Assembly (NCBI GenBank): GCA_026416125.1
Contig: JAOAFT010000007.1
Location: 1 to 64,000, forward strand
Direction of reading: 5' to 3'
From: Bacteroidota bacterium
GTDB lineage: Bacteria > Bacteroidota > Ignavibacteria > UBA10030
DNA length: 64,000 nt
Shown here: one piece after another, positions 1 to 7,272 of the stretch
Numbering within the stretch: the first letter of the stretch is position 1
How the letters are laid out: each line of letters starts with the position of its first letter
Made by a program: the position numbers and the translations under genes
The notes under the pieces: model-generated
Seen by the model: only the letters and a program-made list of their open reading frames with translations
Database searches by the model: none
What the model was told of the DNA's origin: nothing

Positions 1-19
1 AGATGTGTATAAGAGACAG
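1..19 (+). other. Tn5/Nextera mosaic-end adapter (artefact)
   Basis: The first 19 bases are exactly AGATGTGTATAAGAGACAG, the Tn5 transposase mosaic end carried by Nextera library adapters. This is library-preparation residue and not genomic DNA. It marks the edge of an assembled contig. Confidence 0.93.
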
Positions 20-20
20 G

Positions 21-83
21 TACTACACGGTATTGGAGACGCAGGGCAAGCGGATGGTGAAGAAGATGCTGTTGTTGAAGTAG
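21..83 (+). CDS. 3' end of a probable T9SS cargo protein (partial)
   Basis: An open frame runs from the contig edge to a TAG stop and reads YYTVLETQGKRMVKKMLLLK. The ending (tyrosines, a short strand, then GKR-VKKMLL-K) resembles the last strands of type A T9SS C-terminal sorting domains, such as the one ending at 36157. Only 20 residues are visible, so the cargo domain is unknown. Codons before position 21 are adapter. A strong terminator follows at 106-143, as expected after a gene end. The family call is an inference from a short tail. Confidence 0.5.
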   Translation, partial: YYTVLETQGKRMVKKMLLLK

Positions 84-105
84 TGGAGTGAGAAGGAACA
101 ACAGG

Positions 106-143
106 AAGGGTTGCGGTGCAGAACCGCAACCCTTGTTTGTTTT
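106..143 (+). terminator. Rho-independent terminator after the partial T9SS gene
   Basis: Perfect 12-bp inverted repeat (106-117 with 123-134), 5-nt loop, followed by a T-rich tract at 136-143. Confidence 0.82.
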
Positions 144-237
144 GTGGCAACGAGTAAGCATGTGTGTTTCGAGGAGCGACAAATGTTTTCTCCGTACTGT
201 GAGGATGAATGAGCGTGATAAAAATTTTTTGTACTAC

Positions 238-266
238 TTGCGCAGAGTATCAGTTTTTAATATATT
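238..266 (+). promoter_or_regulatory. Candidate promoter of tRNA-Gly
   Basis: TTGCGC at 238-243, 17-bp spacer, TATATT at 261-266. The expected start point near 273 lies five bases before the mature tRNA. Same form as ten other candidates in the window. Confidence 0.62.
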
Positions 267-277
267 AAGTGTGGCAT

Positions 278-350
<73 letters not shown>

Positions 351-361
351 CACTTCAACAT

Positions 362-396
362 ACCCTGCTACCTTGAGAAAAGGTAGGAGGGTTTTT
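362..396 (+). terminator. Hairpin with T-run between tRNA-Gly and tRNA-Cys
   Basis: Arms 362-374 and 380-392 pair with one mismatch, followed by TTTTT at 392-396. This is the form of an intrinsic terminator, but no separate promoter for the tRNA-Cys is visible, so partial read-through or a processing hairpin is possible. Confidence 0.65.
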
Positions 397-407
397 CATT
401 CGACAGT

Positions 408-479
408 GGCGCCGTACCCAAGTGGTAAGGGAGAGGTCTGCAAAACCTTTATGCGGCGGTTCGAATCCGCCCGGCGCCT
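408..479 (+). tRNA. tRNA-Cys (GCA)
   Basis: Complete 72-nt cloverleaf. The acceptor GGCGCCG pairs with CGGCGCC (472-478), the discriminator is T479 (typical of tRNA-Cys), and the anticodon GCA is at 440-442. No CCA is encoded. Confidence 0.96.
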
Positions 480-698
480 CACAAGTATTTCCACAAAACT
501 TTCTCTCCACATATCCAACGCTCTCGTGGTCATCATTTCGTCATTGTTGTAATGATGCGCTCAATGGTGAAAGGAAATTCTGAGAGGCAAATTGAGCATA
601 CGGGAAGAAATACACGACGGATGAAGGAACTGCATCTTTGTGAAAAGTGGTGGTGAATTCGCGGAGCGGGAAGTACGTACTCTGTTTAAAGTTCTGAG

Positions 699-785
699 TG
701 CCGAGGGCGGGACTCGAACCCGCACGGTCCTTGAGGGACCACAGGATTTTAAGTCCTGTGCGTCTACCATTTCCGCCACCCCGGC
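699..785 (-). tRNA. tRNA-Leu (UAA)
   Basis: Minus-strand class II tRNA of 87 nt with a long variable arm. The acceptor GCCGGGG pairs with CCTCGGC, the discriminator is A (position 699), and the anticodon TAA occupies 751-749. No CCA is encoded. The stretch 480-698 downstream holds nothing I can identify beyond one weak inverted repeat near 531-557. Confidence 0.96.
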
Positions 786-805
786 GCACAATGAATGGTA
801 GAGTG

Positions 806-834
806 AATATAACATTCATTTTCCCGAGATACAA
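806..834 (-). promoter_or_regulatory. Candidate promoter of tRNA-Leu
   Basis: On the minus strand TTGTAT (834-829), 17-bp spacer, TATATT (811-806). The predicted start near 799 is about 14 nt before the tRNA. Confidence 0.62.
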
Positions 835-851
835 TAATTTTTCTTATACAC

Positions 852-880
852 TTGCACACGTACTGTTTCTTTTCTACATT
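852..880 (+). promoter_or_regulatory. Candidate promoter of the lipoprotein gene at 927
   Basis: TTGCAC at 852-857, 17-bp spacer, TACATT at 875-880. The predicted start near 888 gives a leader of about 40 nt. Confidence 0.6.
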
Positions 881-926
881 TTGAGTGCGTGAACTTTGAA
901 ACGTAACTAACCAATGGAGCAAATGT

Positions 927-1391
927 ATGCGAGGGAAAGCATTCATTGTCGGTATAGTCATATGTGTGAGCATTCTTGCAGGGTGTTCTTCTGTTGTGTT
1001 GAAACCCGCTGATTTCTCATGGCCAATTGAGTCTGTACTCAAGGTAAATGAGAAAGGGTTAATCCAAGATCAACGCCATTGTTTTACTCTCAACGTGAGA
1101 GCATTGTTCTACCTCGAAACCAATGATTCAGTCAATATTACAGTCCCGGTCCGAGTAATCCGCGATAGGGAAGGGTACTATTACATGACAGCTCAAAAGT
1201 TCAAGAATGTCTATGTGTTTGAGCACGTCGAAGGTGGACTGAAACTTGTAAATACGATTTTAATTACAACCCGAGGATTAGGAGCACCAGCGTTCAACCA
1301 GCGTGCACCATACATACAGCTTGTCAATGAAAAAGATCCACCTCGTATGCTTACAAAAGACGGAATTGTAGAAGGAGGAGTACAGCAATGA
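927..1391 (+). CDS. Small lipoprotein of unknown function
   Basis: A 154-residue protein with an N-terminal signal peptide (about residues 3-18) ending in the lipobox LAGC followed by serines, so it is probably a lipid-anchored envelope protein. The rest has no motif I recognise. ATG 927 is preceded by GGAG about eight bases upstream. The stop overlaps the ATG of the next gene (ATGA), which shows translational coupling and suggests the two proteins act together in the envelope. The lipoprotein assignment follows from the visible signal; any role is unknown. Confidence 0.85.
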   Translation: MRGKAFIVGIVICVSILAGCSSVVLKPADFSWPIESVLKVNEKGLIQDQRHCFTLNVRALFYLETNDSVNITVPVRVIRDREGYYYMTAQKFKNVYVFEHVEGGLKLVNTILITTRGLGAPAFNQRAPYIQLVNEKDPPRMLTKDGIVEGGVQQ

Positions 1392-2668
1392 AAAAGATGC
1401 TTCTCGTATTGCTTATCGGATGGTGTGTTCCAACGCCAGCGCTATCCCAGGAATCCTCAGACTATGCGCTTGTCCAACGGTTTCAAGCAACGGCAAAGCA
1501 GATTTCGAAAGCTATTGAAGCTGCACGGACTGGACAAGAGTGTACTAGTATTGCCAAACGGATCGATGCACTCCACGATGAGTACCAACCACATGAACAG
1601 TTACTCGATCGGGCGCTCTACCCTGAAACGTTTACATCAGTGCTTACTGAACTCCGTTCACAATTGACGCTCCGCCGCGGTGATCTCACAATGATCGAAA
1701 AACAGGAAGTACGGATACAAGAGCTCGAAGTCCAAATCAAAGAGCTTGCTAACCAAATTCAAGCGCTCACAACCCAAAATGAGAAGCTTCTTGCAGATGT
1801 GCAACGGCTCTCACAAAATGTTCGAAAACTAACGGGAGACCTCTTTACGTCGACAACACCGGTCGATTCGTTACAGCGGTTAATTGTCCAGCTACGCAAG
1901 GGGTTACAGGATCGAGACGCTCTCATAAAAACGCTCATCGATAGCATTTTCCTGAAGTATGATAAAGATGTGGAGCAGATGAAAGAGAGTGAGAAACGGG
2001 AACTGCTTTCGAAGGTGGAGCGGTATGGTATTTATTCAGCAATTGTTCGCTCACTGCGGGATAATATTGCGTTCATTGAGGTAACAAATTTGAAAGGAAG
2101 CGATGCTGAAGAACTCAGTGACCAACAAGCACGTCTCCAATCACTCTGGGCTGGTATCGCTCCAAAGCTCACAGCACTGTACTCTTCTGCAAAGCACAAG
2201 CGGGGAGAAACTGCTACTGTTGATTCTCTTTTTGTTCAATGGTCATTGAAATTGAACACAGCACTGTGGCGTTCGTTAAATATGCTCTTTCGAGACCATG
2301 AGGTACCGGTCATTGAATTCGCCAATGGAAGTGAGTTTGTTACGAACCTTGGAGCATACTTCCAAGCGCAAGCAGAGAACCGCGACGATGAAATGCGGGA
2401 AACGCGTTTCAAGAAGTTTACAGCATTTAATGAAAACATTTGGCTCACCGAGTTGCAAAATGGCTGGTTCCCAACGCTCCTGAAACTCGGTCATATCACT
2501 CTTCAGCAAAAGCAGGAACTCGAAGAAAAGTACAATGCGTGGCGAGCAAGTGTTGAACCACCAACAACATCAGTACTCTCTATTATTCTCATACTTCTTG
2601 TAGCAATTTTACTTGGTGCGCTTGTTGCGTGGTTTTGGAAACAACGCCATTCACACAACGACGAATAG
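1388..2668 (+). CDS. Exported coiled-coil protein with C-terminal membrane anchor
   Basis: A 426-residue protein. Residues 1-20 form a cleavable signal peptide (ends ALSQ). Residues about 95-150 are strongly heptad-like and rich in E, Q and K (coiled coil). Residues about 398-416 form one transmembrane helix (LILLVAILLGALVAWFW) followed by a short basic tail. Most of it should lie in the periplasm, anchored at its C-terminus. It is translationally coupled to the lipoprotein gene upstream and closed by a terminator at 2697. I do not recognise a family. A structural envelope role is plausible but unproven. Confidence 0.85.
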   Translation: MKKMLLVLLIGWCVPTPALSQESSDYALVQRFQATAKQISKAIEAARTGQECTSIAKRIDALHDEYQPHEQLLDRALYPETFTSVLTELRSQLTLRRGDLTMIEKQEVRIQELEVQIKELANQIQALTTQNEKLLADVQRLSQNVRKLTGDLFTSTTPVDSLQRLIVQLRKGLQDRDALIKTLIDSIFLKYDKDVEQMKESEKRELLSKVERYGIYSAIVRSLRDNIAFIEVTNLKGSDAEELSDQQARLQSLWAGIAPKLTALYSSAKHKRGETATVDSLFVQWSLKLNTALWRSLNMLFRDHEVPVIEFANGSEFVTNLGAYFQAQAENRDDEMRETRFKKFTAFNENIWLTELQNGWFPTLLKLGHITLQQKQELEEKYNAWRASVEPPTTSVLSIILILLVAILLGALVAWFWKQRHSHNDE

Positions 2669-2696
2669 TCCTGAAAGATTTCTATCTCTTCGTATC

Positions 2697-2729
2697 ACGG
2701 GCTGTTAATTGCTCATCAACAGCCCGTTT
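2697..2729 (+). terminator. Intrinsic terminator
   Basis: A 9-bp perfect stem CGGGCTGTT (2698-2706) with AACAGCCCG (2718-2726), then a short T-tract. It lies 30 bp after the preceding stop. Confidence 0.65.
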
Positions 2730-2938
2730 AGTATGTAAGCCCCGTTCGCTCCACAATGGCTGATTATAACCACCGATAACCTCCGTTGAAGATAATTCTA
2801 CAAAGTGAATTGTTTGCTTTCATTGTCGTGTGCTCTATGGTATCATTTTTACGAAGAAACGTGGGAAATAGCATCGAGTGTATAAAGAAATTCGTGGCAT
2901 GGTATTTGCAAGATTCTATGGAAGAAAGGAGAACAGTG

Positions 2939-3082
2939 ATGATATACGTGCTTGGTGTTATAGGATACTTAATTGTGGTGTGGTTTCTACTTCGGTTTTT
3001 CAGCGCAGTCCATCAATGGGATGAAGAAACGCAGAGAATAGTGGATGAGTGGTTGCACGAAGCGAAGAAAAAAGCAGCGTAG
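2939..3082 (+). CDS. Small single-pass membrane protein
   Basis: A 47-residue protein: one hydrophobic helix (about residues 2-20, YVLGVIGYLIVVWFLL) followed by an acidic and then lysine-rich tail. An AAAGGAG Shine-Dalgarno lies at 2925-2931, well placed for ATG 2939 (a GTG at 2936 is the alternative). The frame is open further upstream to 2786, but that part lacks a ribosome site and looks non-coding. It ends 2 bp from the stop of the convergent lptG. Function unknown. The 2730-2938 stretch holds no other gene that I see. Confidence 0.6.
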   Translation: MIYVLGVIGYLIVVWFLLRFFSAVHQWDEETQRIVDEWLHEAKKKAA

Positions 3083-3084
3083 AA

Positions 3085-4182
3085 CTACTTTTGAACTCGG
3101 AGAAGATTTATAATTCCAGCCACAAGGAAAATGCAATTACCGAGCCATGCGGTTACAACAGGATTGAGGTCGCCATTGTAGCCAAAGACTTGACTTGCCT
3201 TCATGAACCCCAGGTAAATAAACGTTACTGCTACCGCAATGCCAAATCCTAAAGCTGCTCCTGTGCGTGGTCTACTGCTTGCAAAAGGAACCCCAAAGAG
3301 AATCATAATAATACTTGCAAAGGGAAATGCGATTTTGAAGTGGTACTCAACCAGCCATCGAGCAACATCTTGACCGATCCGTTCCTGGTTTGCAATAAAT
3401 TCACGAAGGTCTTGGAGATCCATTTCATCGGGAGTAAGCTGCTTTTTCTCAATGTCGTACGGTGTTAAAGAAAGATTTCCAACGTTGATCGAATCGAGAA
3501 CGCTATAATGCACAGTGGAAGGCAAAAATTCTTGTTTTACGACCTTTTTCAGTATCCATTGTCCCTCTCCGGTGTGTGGAAGGTCATTCCAGACCATGTG
3601 CTGAGCATCGTATCGTCGTACAATTGTCGGAGAGTCAGCGTGTGCAAGTTCGATGACTGTTGCACTACTGGCAATTTTCCGTTGGGTATCGTAGTAGTGA
3701 ACAGTGACAACTGTGGTAGGGGTAACTTGAAAAAAGAGGTTAAATCGATAGAGTTGTTTGACATTTTGATGGAGATATGTACGTTCAATGTAAAGTCGCT
3801 TTTGGTTAGCGTAAGGGACTATCCATCCGTTAAAGTAAATAGAGAAAGCACAAATGAGTGTAGCAATAAGGAAAAAGGGGGCCATGTATCTGTACAAGCT
3901 AATACCACTTGCTTTCATTGCTGCTAATTCATTGTGCCCTGAAAGGCGACCGGTTACGAAGAGAGCAGCTAAGAGCGTAGCAACTGGGGTCATCAACTTA
4001 AGGATTTCAGGTGAAAAAACAACGTAGTAATGAATAACAATGTTCGTTGGTACGTTAGCATCGATAAAATCGTCGAGTTTTTCCATCATGTCGATGATGA
4101 TAAAGAGAAGGAGGAATGCGAGGAGTCCAAATGCAAATGAGGTAAGGAATTGCTTTGTTATGTAGCGATCAATGTGCTTCAT
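3085..4182 (-). CDS. lptG: LptF/LptG family permease (LptG-like)
   Basis: A 365-residue YjgP/YjgQ-family membrane protein. Three N-terminal helices (first at about residues 13-31), a periplasmic beta-jellyroll-like middle (about 105-265) and three C-terminal helices (about 280-362) match LptG. In the LptB2FG transporter, LptF and LptG extract lipopolysaccharide from the inner membrane and pass it to the periplasmic bridge. It overlaps the 3' end of the lptF-like gene by 14 bp and is co-transcribed with it. The ATPase and LptA/C are not in the window. Which paralogue is F or G is inferred from gene order and length. Confidence 0.9.
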   Translation of the reverse strand: MKHIDRYITKQFLTSFAFGLLAFLLLFIIIDMMEKLDDFIDANVPTNIVIHYYVVFSPEILKLMTPVATLLAALFVTGRLSGHNELAAMKASGISLYRYMAPFFLIATLICAFSIYFNGWIVPYANQKRLYIERTYLHQNVKQLYRFNLFFQVTPTTVVTVHYYDTQRKIASSATVIELAHADSPTIVRRYDAQHMVWNDLPHTGEGQWILKKVVKQEFLPSTVHYSVLDSINVGNLSLTPYDIEKKQLTPDEMDLQDLREFIANQERIGQDVARWLVEYHFKIAFPFASIIMILFGVPFASSRPRTGAALGFGIAVAVTFIYLGFMKASQVFGYNGDLNPVVTAWLGNCIFLVAGIINLLRVQK

Positions 4183-5515
4183 GAGACTCCGGTGATTGTT
4201 CAGTACGCCATGATTTTGGAATGTACTTTGTCAAGAATGTCCAATCGATAAGTACGTTTTCGTGAGCAACACGGTATGTAAGGTAAAGCCCAAGAATTCC
4301 AAGTATGATATTTGCAAACCACATGCTTAACCAGGGATCAATAAGACCACGGTCGGCGAGTACTTCTCCACCCCGAAGGCATGCCCAGTAGAGTGTGAAG
4401 AAGCCCAAACTTAAACTTGCACTTATTCCAAAAGTACCACGCCGGGCCATAATTCCAAGCGGCCCCCCAATGAAGACGAATACGATGCAAGCAAATGGGA
4501 TAGCGTACTTCTTATGAATTTCGACAAGGTACTTCCTGGCTTCTAAGTCGTAGAGATGAGCAATAAATTGGTCGTTCTGGAGCGTTGCTCTGAGAATCGG
4601 GAGTTGAGACGAATGTTGTTGAGATAGAGAGTCTGTTTTCGTTATGGAAGCAATGGTAGCACGTGTGAGTTGAATACGTTCTTCAGCCTGACGTTGGAGT
4701 ACTCGTAAACTATCTACTCGTTGTTGCATTGTCTGAACATCAAGTTCTCGATCACCACGAGAGACCATTCCTTCGCCGAGCGATTGAAGGTTGAATGCTT
4801 CAGCATTTAGTGTAATACGATGTTTCTTGTACTTAATAATACGATATTCTTCCTTACCTTTAAGGTACTGTTGGTGAATCTCGCCACTTCGAAGATCGAG
4901 CACGAGTTTCCTGTAATCGGCCGAGAATGAGATAGTTCCATGGTGAGCTGTGACAATAGCGGTGTGATTAGGTTTCGAAGTATCGAAAATGAGGATACCT
5001 TCGAGATCATTCGAGTATTCATAGGTTTTTTTTACAAGCAGGGTATGGCCTTCAACGAGGGGAATAAACATGCCTGGTACGATAGTGAGTGTAGGTTTTT
5101 TTCGTGATATTTGTGTTGTGAGAATTTTTGTACGGTGGTTTGCATCGGGGAGAATGTCGTTGTTGAAAACAATCATGATGTAGCAAATACCAATCGAAGC
5201 TAGAAAAACAGGGAGGAGCATGCGATAGAGACTGATTCCACTGGCACGGAATGCGGTAACTTCGTTTGTCGATGATAATTTTCCAAATGCCATCAATGTG
5301 GCAATGAGCACAGCCATCGGGACAGCAAGAACAACCATCCAGGCGAGGTTAAGAACGATGAGTTCAAGGATTGTTAGTGCACTGAGCCCTTTTCCAGCAA
5401 GTTGGTCGAGGTACTTCATGAGAAATTGGAGTAAAAAAATTCCCATAAGGAGGAAGACAGAAAAGACAAACGGGCCACTATGGGTGCGTAGAATGTGTCG
5501 CCAAAGAATAACCAT
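4169..5515 (-). CDS. lptF: LptF/LptG family permease (LptF-like)
   Basis: A 448-residue YjgP/YjgQ-family protein with the same architecture as its neighbour but a longer periplasmic segment containing a predicted coiled coil (about residues 265-310). The first methionine (MVILWRHILRTH) fits the usual start of the family just before helix 1. A promoter at 5551-5523 would place transcription start within a couple of bases of this ATG, so the message should be leaderless or nearly so; no Shine-Dalgarno is seen upstream. Role: inner-membrane half of the LPS exporter with LptG. Confidence 0.9.
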   Translation of the reverse strand: MVILWRHILRTHSGPFVFSVFLLMGIFLLQFLMKYLDQLAGKGLSALTILELIVLNLAWMVVLAVPMAVLIATLMAFGKLSSTNEVTAFRASGISLYRMLLPVFLASIGICYIMIVFNNDILPDANHRTKILTTQISRKKPTLTIVPGMFIPLVEGHTLLVKKTYEYSNDLEGILIFDTSKPNHTAIVTAHHGTISFSADYRKLVLDLRSGEIHQQYLKGKEEYRIIKYKKHRITLNAEAFNLQSLGEGMVSRGDRELDVQTMQQRVDSLRVLQRQAEERIQLTRATIASITKTDSLSQQHSSQLPILRATLQNDQFIAHLYDLEARKYLVEIHKKYAIPFACIVFVFIGGPLGIMARRGTFGISASLSLGFFTLYWACLRGGEVLADRGLIDPWLSMWFANIILGILGLYLTYRVAHENVLIDWTFLTKYIPKSWRTEQSPESHEAH

Positions 5516-5522
5516 ATTTGGT

Positions 5523-5551
5523 AATATAACGAGAAAGGAAAGTGATTACAA
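5523..5551 (-). promoter_or_regulatory. Candidate promoter of lptFG
   Basis: Minus strand TTGTAA (5551-5546), 17-bp spacer, TATATT (5528-5523). The ATG at 5515 lies only about 8 bases beyond the -10 element, predicting a leaderless mRNA. It stands back to back with the plus-strand promoter at 5555. Confidence 0.6.
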
Positions 5552-5554
5552 CAG

Positions 5555-5583
5555 TTGCCTTTCCAAACGAAGCTAACTATATT
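5555..5583 (+). promoter_or_regulatory. Candidate promoter of the phosphorelay genes
   Basis: TTGCCT (5555-5560), 17-bp spacer, TATATT (5578-5583). The predicted start near 5590 supports ATG 5656 as the first codon of the kinase gene. Confidence 0.58.
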
Positions 5584-5655
5584 GTTGAAAAAGTACACGG
5601 AACGAAGGCTTCTGCGGTAGGGTACTCTACACATCGTATCATCAAAGGGTCGTCA

Positions 5656-7272
5656 ATGGTCGATTCAAGTGGGTCAGTGCTACACGAGAGTGTTCACTTC
5701 ACAAAGACAAAGCGTGCGCTTCAATTAGAACAAGTGCTGTTCCACGTGCTCCCGTTAACGGAGTTCGATGAACTCCTCCACATGATCCAAACTGTTCTTC
5801 CTCGGTACGTTGGGGTTGAATCAATAACAGTCTACCTGTACGATGAAGAGCGAGGTACGTTTATTACTGAAGGGTTCCATGGGTTGTACGAAGTACCGTT
5901 GCAAAGAATGAATACATTGTCTGCAGAGTTTACCACAATCATCAATCACTGTATTCGACGCAGAACTCCCTTAATTCTCTACGATTGTTTGCATTCGAAG
6001 GATGTGTTACCCGATGCACTTGTTTTCAAGGGAGTACAGTCTGCTCTTCTTATCAGACTTGGTGTAAGGGATAAGGCCTATGGTGTTCTCCAACTGGAAT
6101 TTTTAACTCGACAACACACATTTACAAGTGACGAAGTAGAATTCTACGTACTTGTTGCTGATTGTATCGCTATAGCATTGGAAAACTCACAAAGGGTCGA
6201 AGAACAAAAACAGAAGCAAAACGTATGGCGAGAAACAGAAGAGAGTTACTACAAATTCTTTGAATCGGTGCCCATTGGATTGTTTCGATGTACACCGGAC
6301 GGTATATTGCTGAGAGTCAATCCTGCGATGGTAAAAATTTTAGGGTATGTGAATAGAGAAGCTCTCCTCGCAGTGAACATTAGTTCGTTGTACGTAAATC
6401 CAGATGAGCGAGATCGCTGGCGCCTAGAAGCAGAGAAGAGTAATGGTCAATTTGAAAAAGAAATACAAATGCGTCGTGTAGATGGTACGATCATTTGGGT
6501 GCGCCACAGTATCACGGTGGTGCGGTCGTACGATGGAAGCATTCTCTACTACGATGGTGCGATTGCTGATGTGTCTGAACGTCGTGAGGCAGATCTTTCC
6601 TTAAAAGAGGCATACCGTGAAAAGGAACTCTTGTTAAAAGAAATTCACCACCGTGTGAAGAACAACCTCCAAATCATTTCAAGTTTGTTGAATTTACAGT
6701 CGGACTACCTTCGGGATCCTTTTGATGCAGAACTCTTTAAACAGAGTCAAGCTCGTGTAAAAGCAATGGCACTATTGCACGAGAAGTTGTATCAATCTCC
6801 AGACTTGGCGCGTATTGACTTTGGTGCATACCTTCATTCATTGGTAGCGCACTTGTTCCAATCGTACACAACGTCGTCCATGAATATTGGATATTCAATC
6901 GATGCGGATAACATTCACTTTGATATTGATACAGCAATTCCGTGCGGTTTAATTGTCGGTGAGTTAGTTTCGAATTGTTTGAAACATGCATTCAAGGGAA
7001 GGAATGAAGGGCATGTATGGATTTCGGTTGGGCATTTCGATAGTAAGACAATTCGTCTCTCTGTAGCGGATAACGGAGTAGGAATGAAACTTCCATCGGA
7101 AGGGAGTCCGAAGAGTGCTGCACTCGGGTTAGAGCTTGTCAAAACACTCTCGGATCAACTAGCTGCTGTGTTGGATATACAAAGCCATGAAGGAACACGT
7201 GTAACATTGCTTTTCAAAGAAAAAGTTCAACGAGAGGGTGGTCGATCATTATGGCAAAAGCGAAAATCTTAA
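5656..7272 (+). CDS. GAF-PAS sensor histidine kinase (HisKA_2 type)
   Basis: A soluble sensor kinase of 538 residues. In order: GAF domain (about 5-165), PAS/PAC domain (about 195-315), HisKA_2 dimerisation domain with the HHRVKNNLQ phospho-acceptor motif (about residue 331), and an HATPase_c domain with N-box LIVGELVSN and G-box DNGVG. No transmembrane segment, so it senses a cytoplasmic signal. ATG 5656 is chosen because AAAGGG lies about seven bases upstream and a promoter sits at 5555; the frame is open back to a GTG at 5542, but that codon lies inside the divergent lptF promoter. It overlaps the receiver gene by 22 bp, so that receiver is its likely partner. Confidence 0.88.
   Translation: MVDSSGSVLHESVHFTKTKRALQLEQVLFHVLPLTEFDELLHMIQTVLPRYVGVESITVYLYDEERGTFITEGFHGLYEVPLQRMNTLSAEFTTIINHCIRRRTPLILYDCLHSKDVLPDALVFKGVQSALLIRLGVRDKAYGVLQLEFLTRQHTFTSDEVEFYVLVADCIAIALENSQRVEEQKQKQNVWRETEESYYKFFESVPIGLFRCTPDGILLRVNPAMVKILGYVNREALLAVNISSLYVNPDERDRWRLEAEKSNGQFEKEIQMRRVDGTIIWVRHSITVVRSYDGSILYYDGAIADVSERREADLSLKEAYREKELLLKEIHHRVKNNLQIISSLLNLQSDYLRDPFDAELFKQSQARVKAMALLHEKLYQSPDLARIDFGAYLHSLVAHLFQSYTTSSMNIGYSIDADNIHFDIDTAIPCGLIVGELVSNCLKHAFKGRNEGHVWISVGHFDSKTIRLSVADNGVGMKLPSEGSPKSAALGLELVKTLSDQLAAVLDIQSHEGTRVTLLFKEKVQREGGRSLWQKRKS

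Noticed and set aside
541..834. Minus-strand open frames across the tRNA-Leu gene
   Set aside because: They read through a clear tRNA and have no ribosome site or protein family features.
5542..5655. GTG 5542 as the start of the sensor kinase
   Set aside because: It lies inside the divergent lptF promoter and upstream of the kinase's own promoter at 5555, and its ribosome site is too close. ATG 5656 with AAAGGG fits better.
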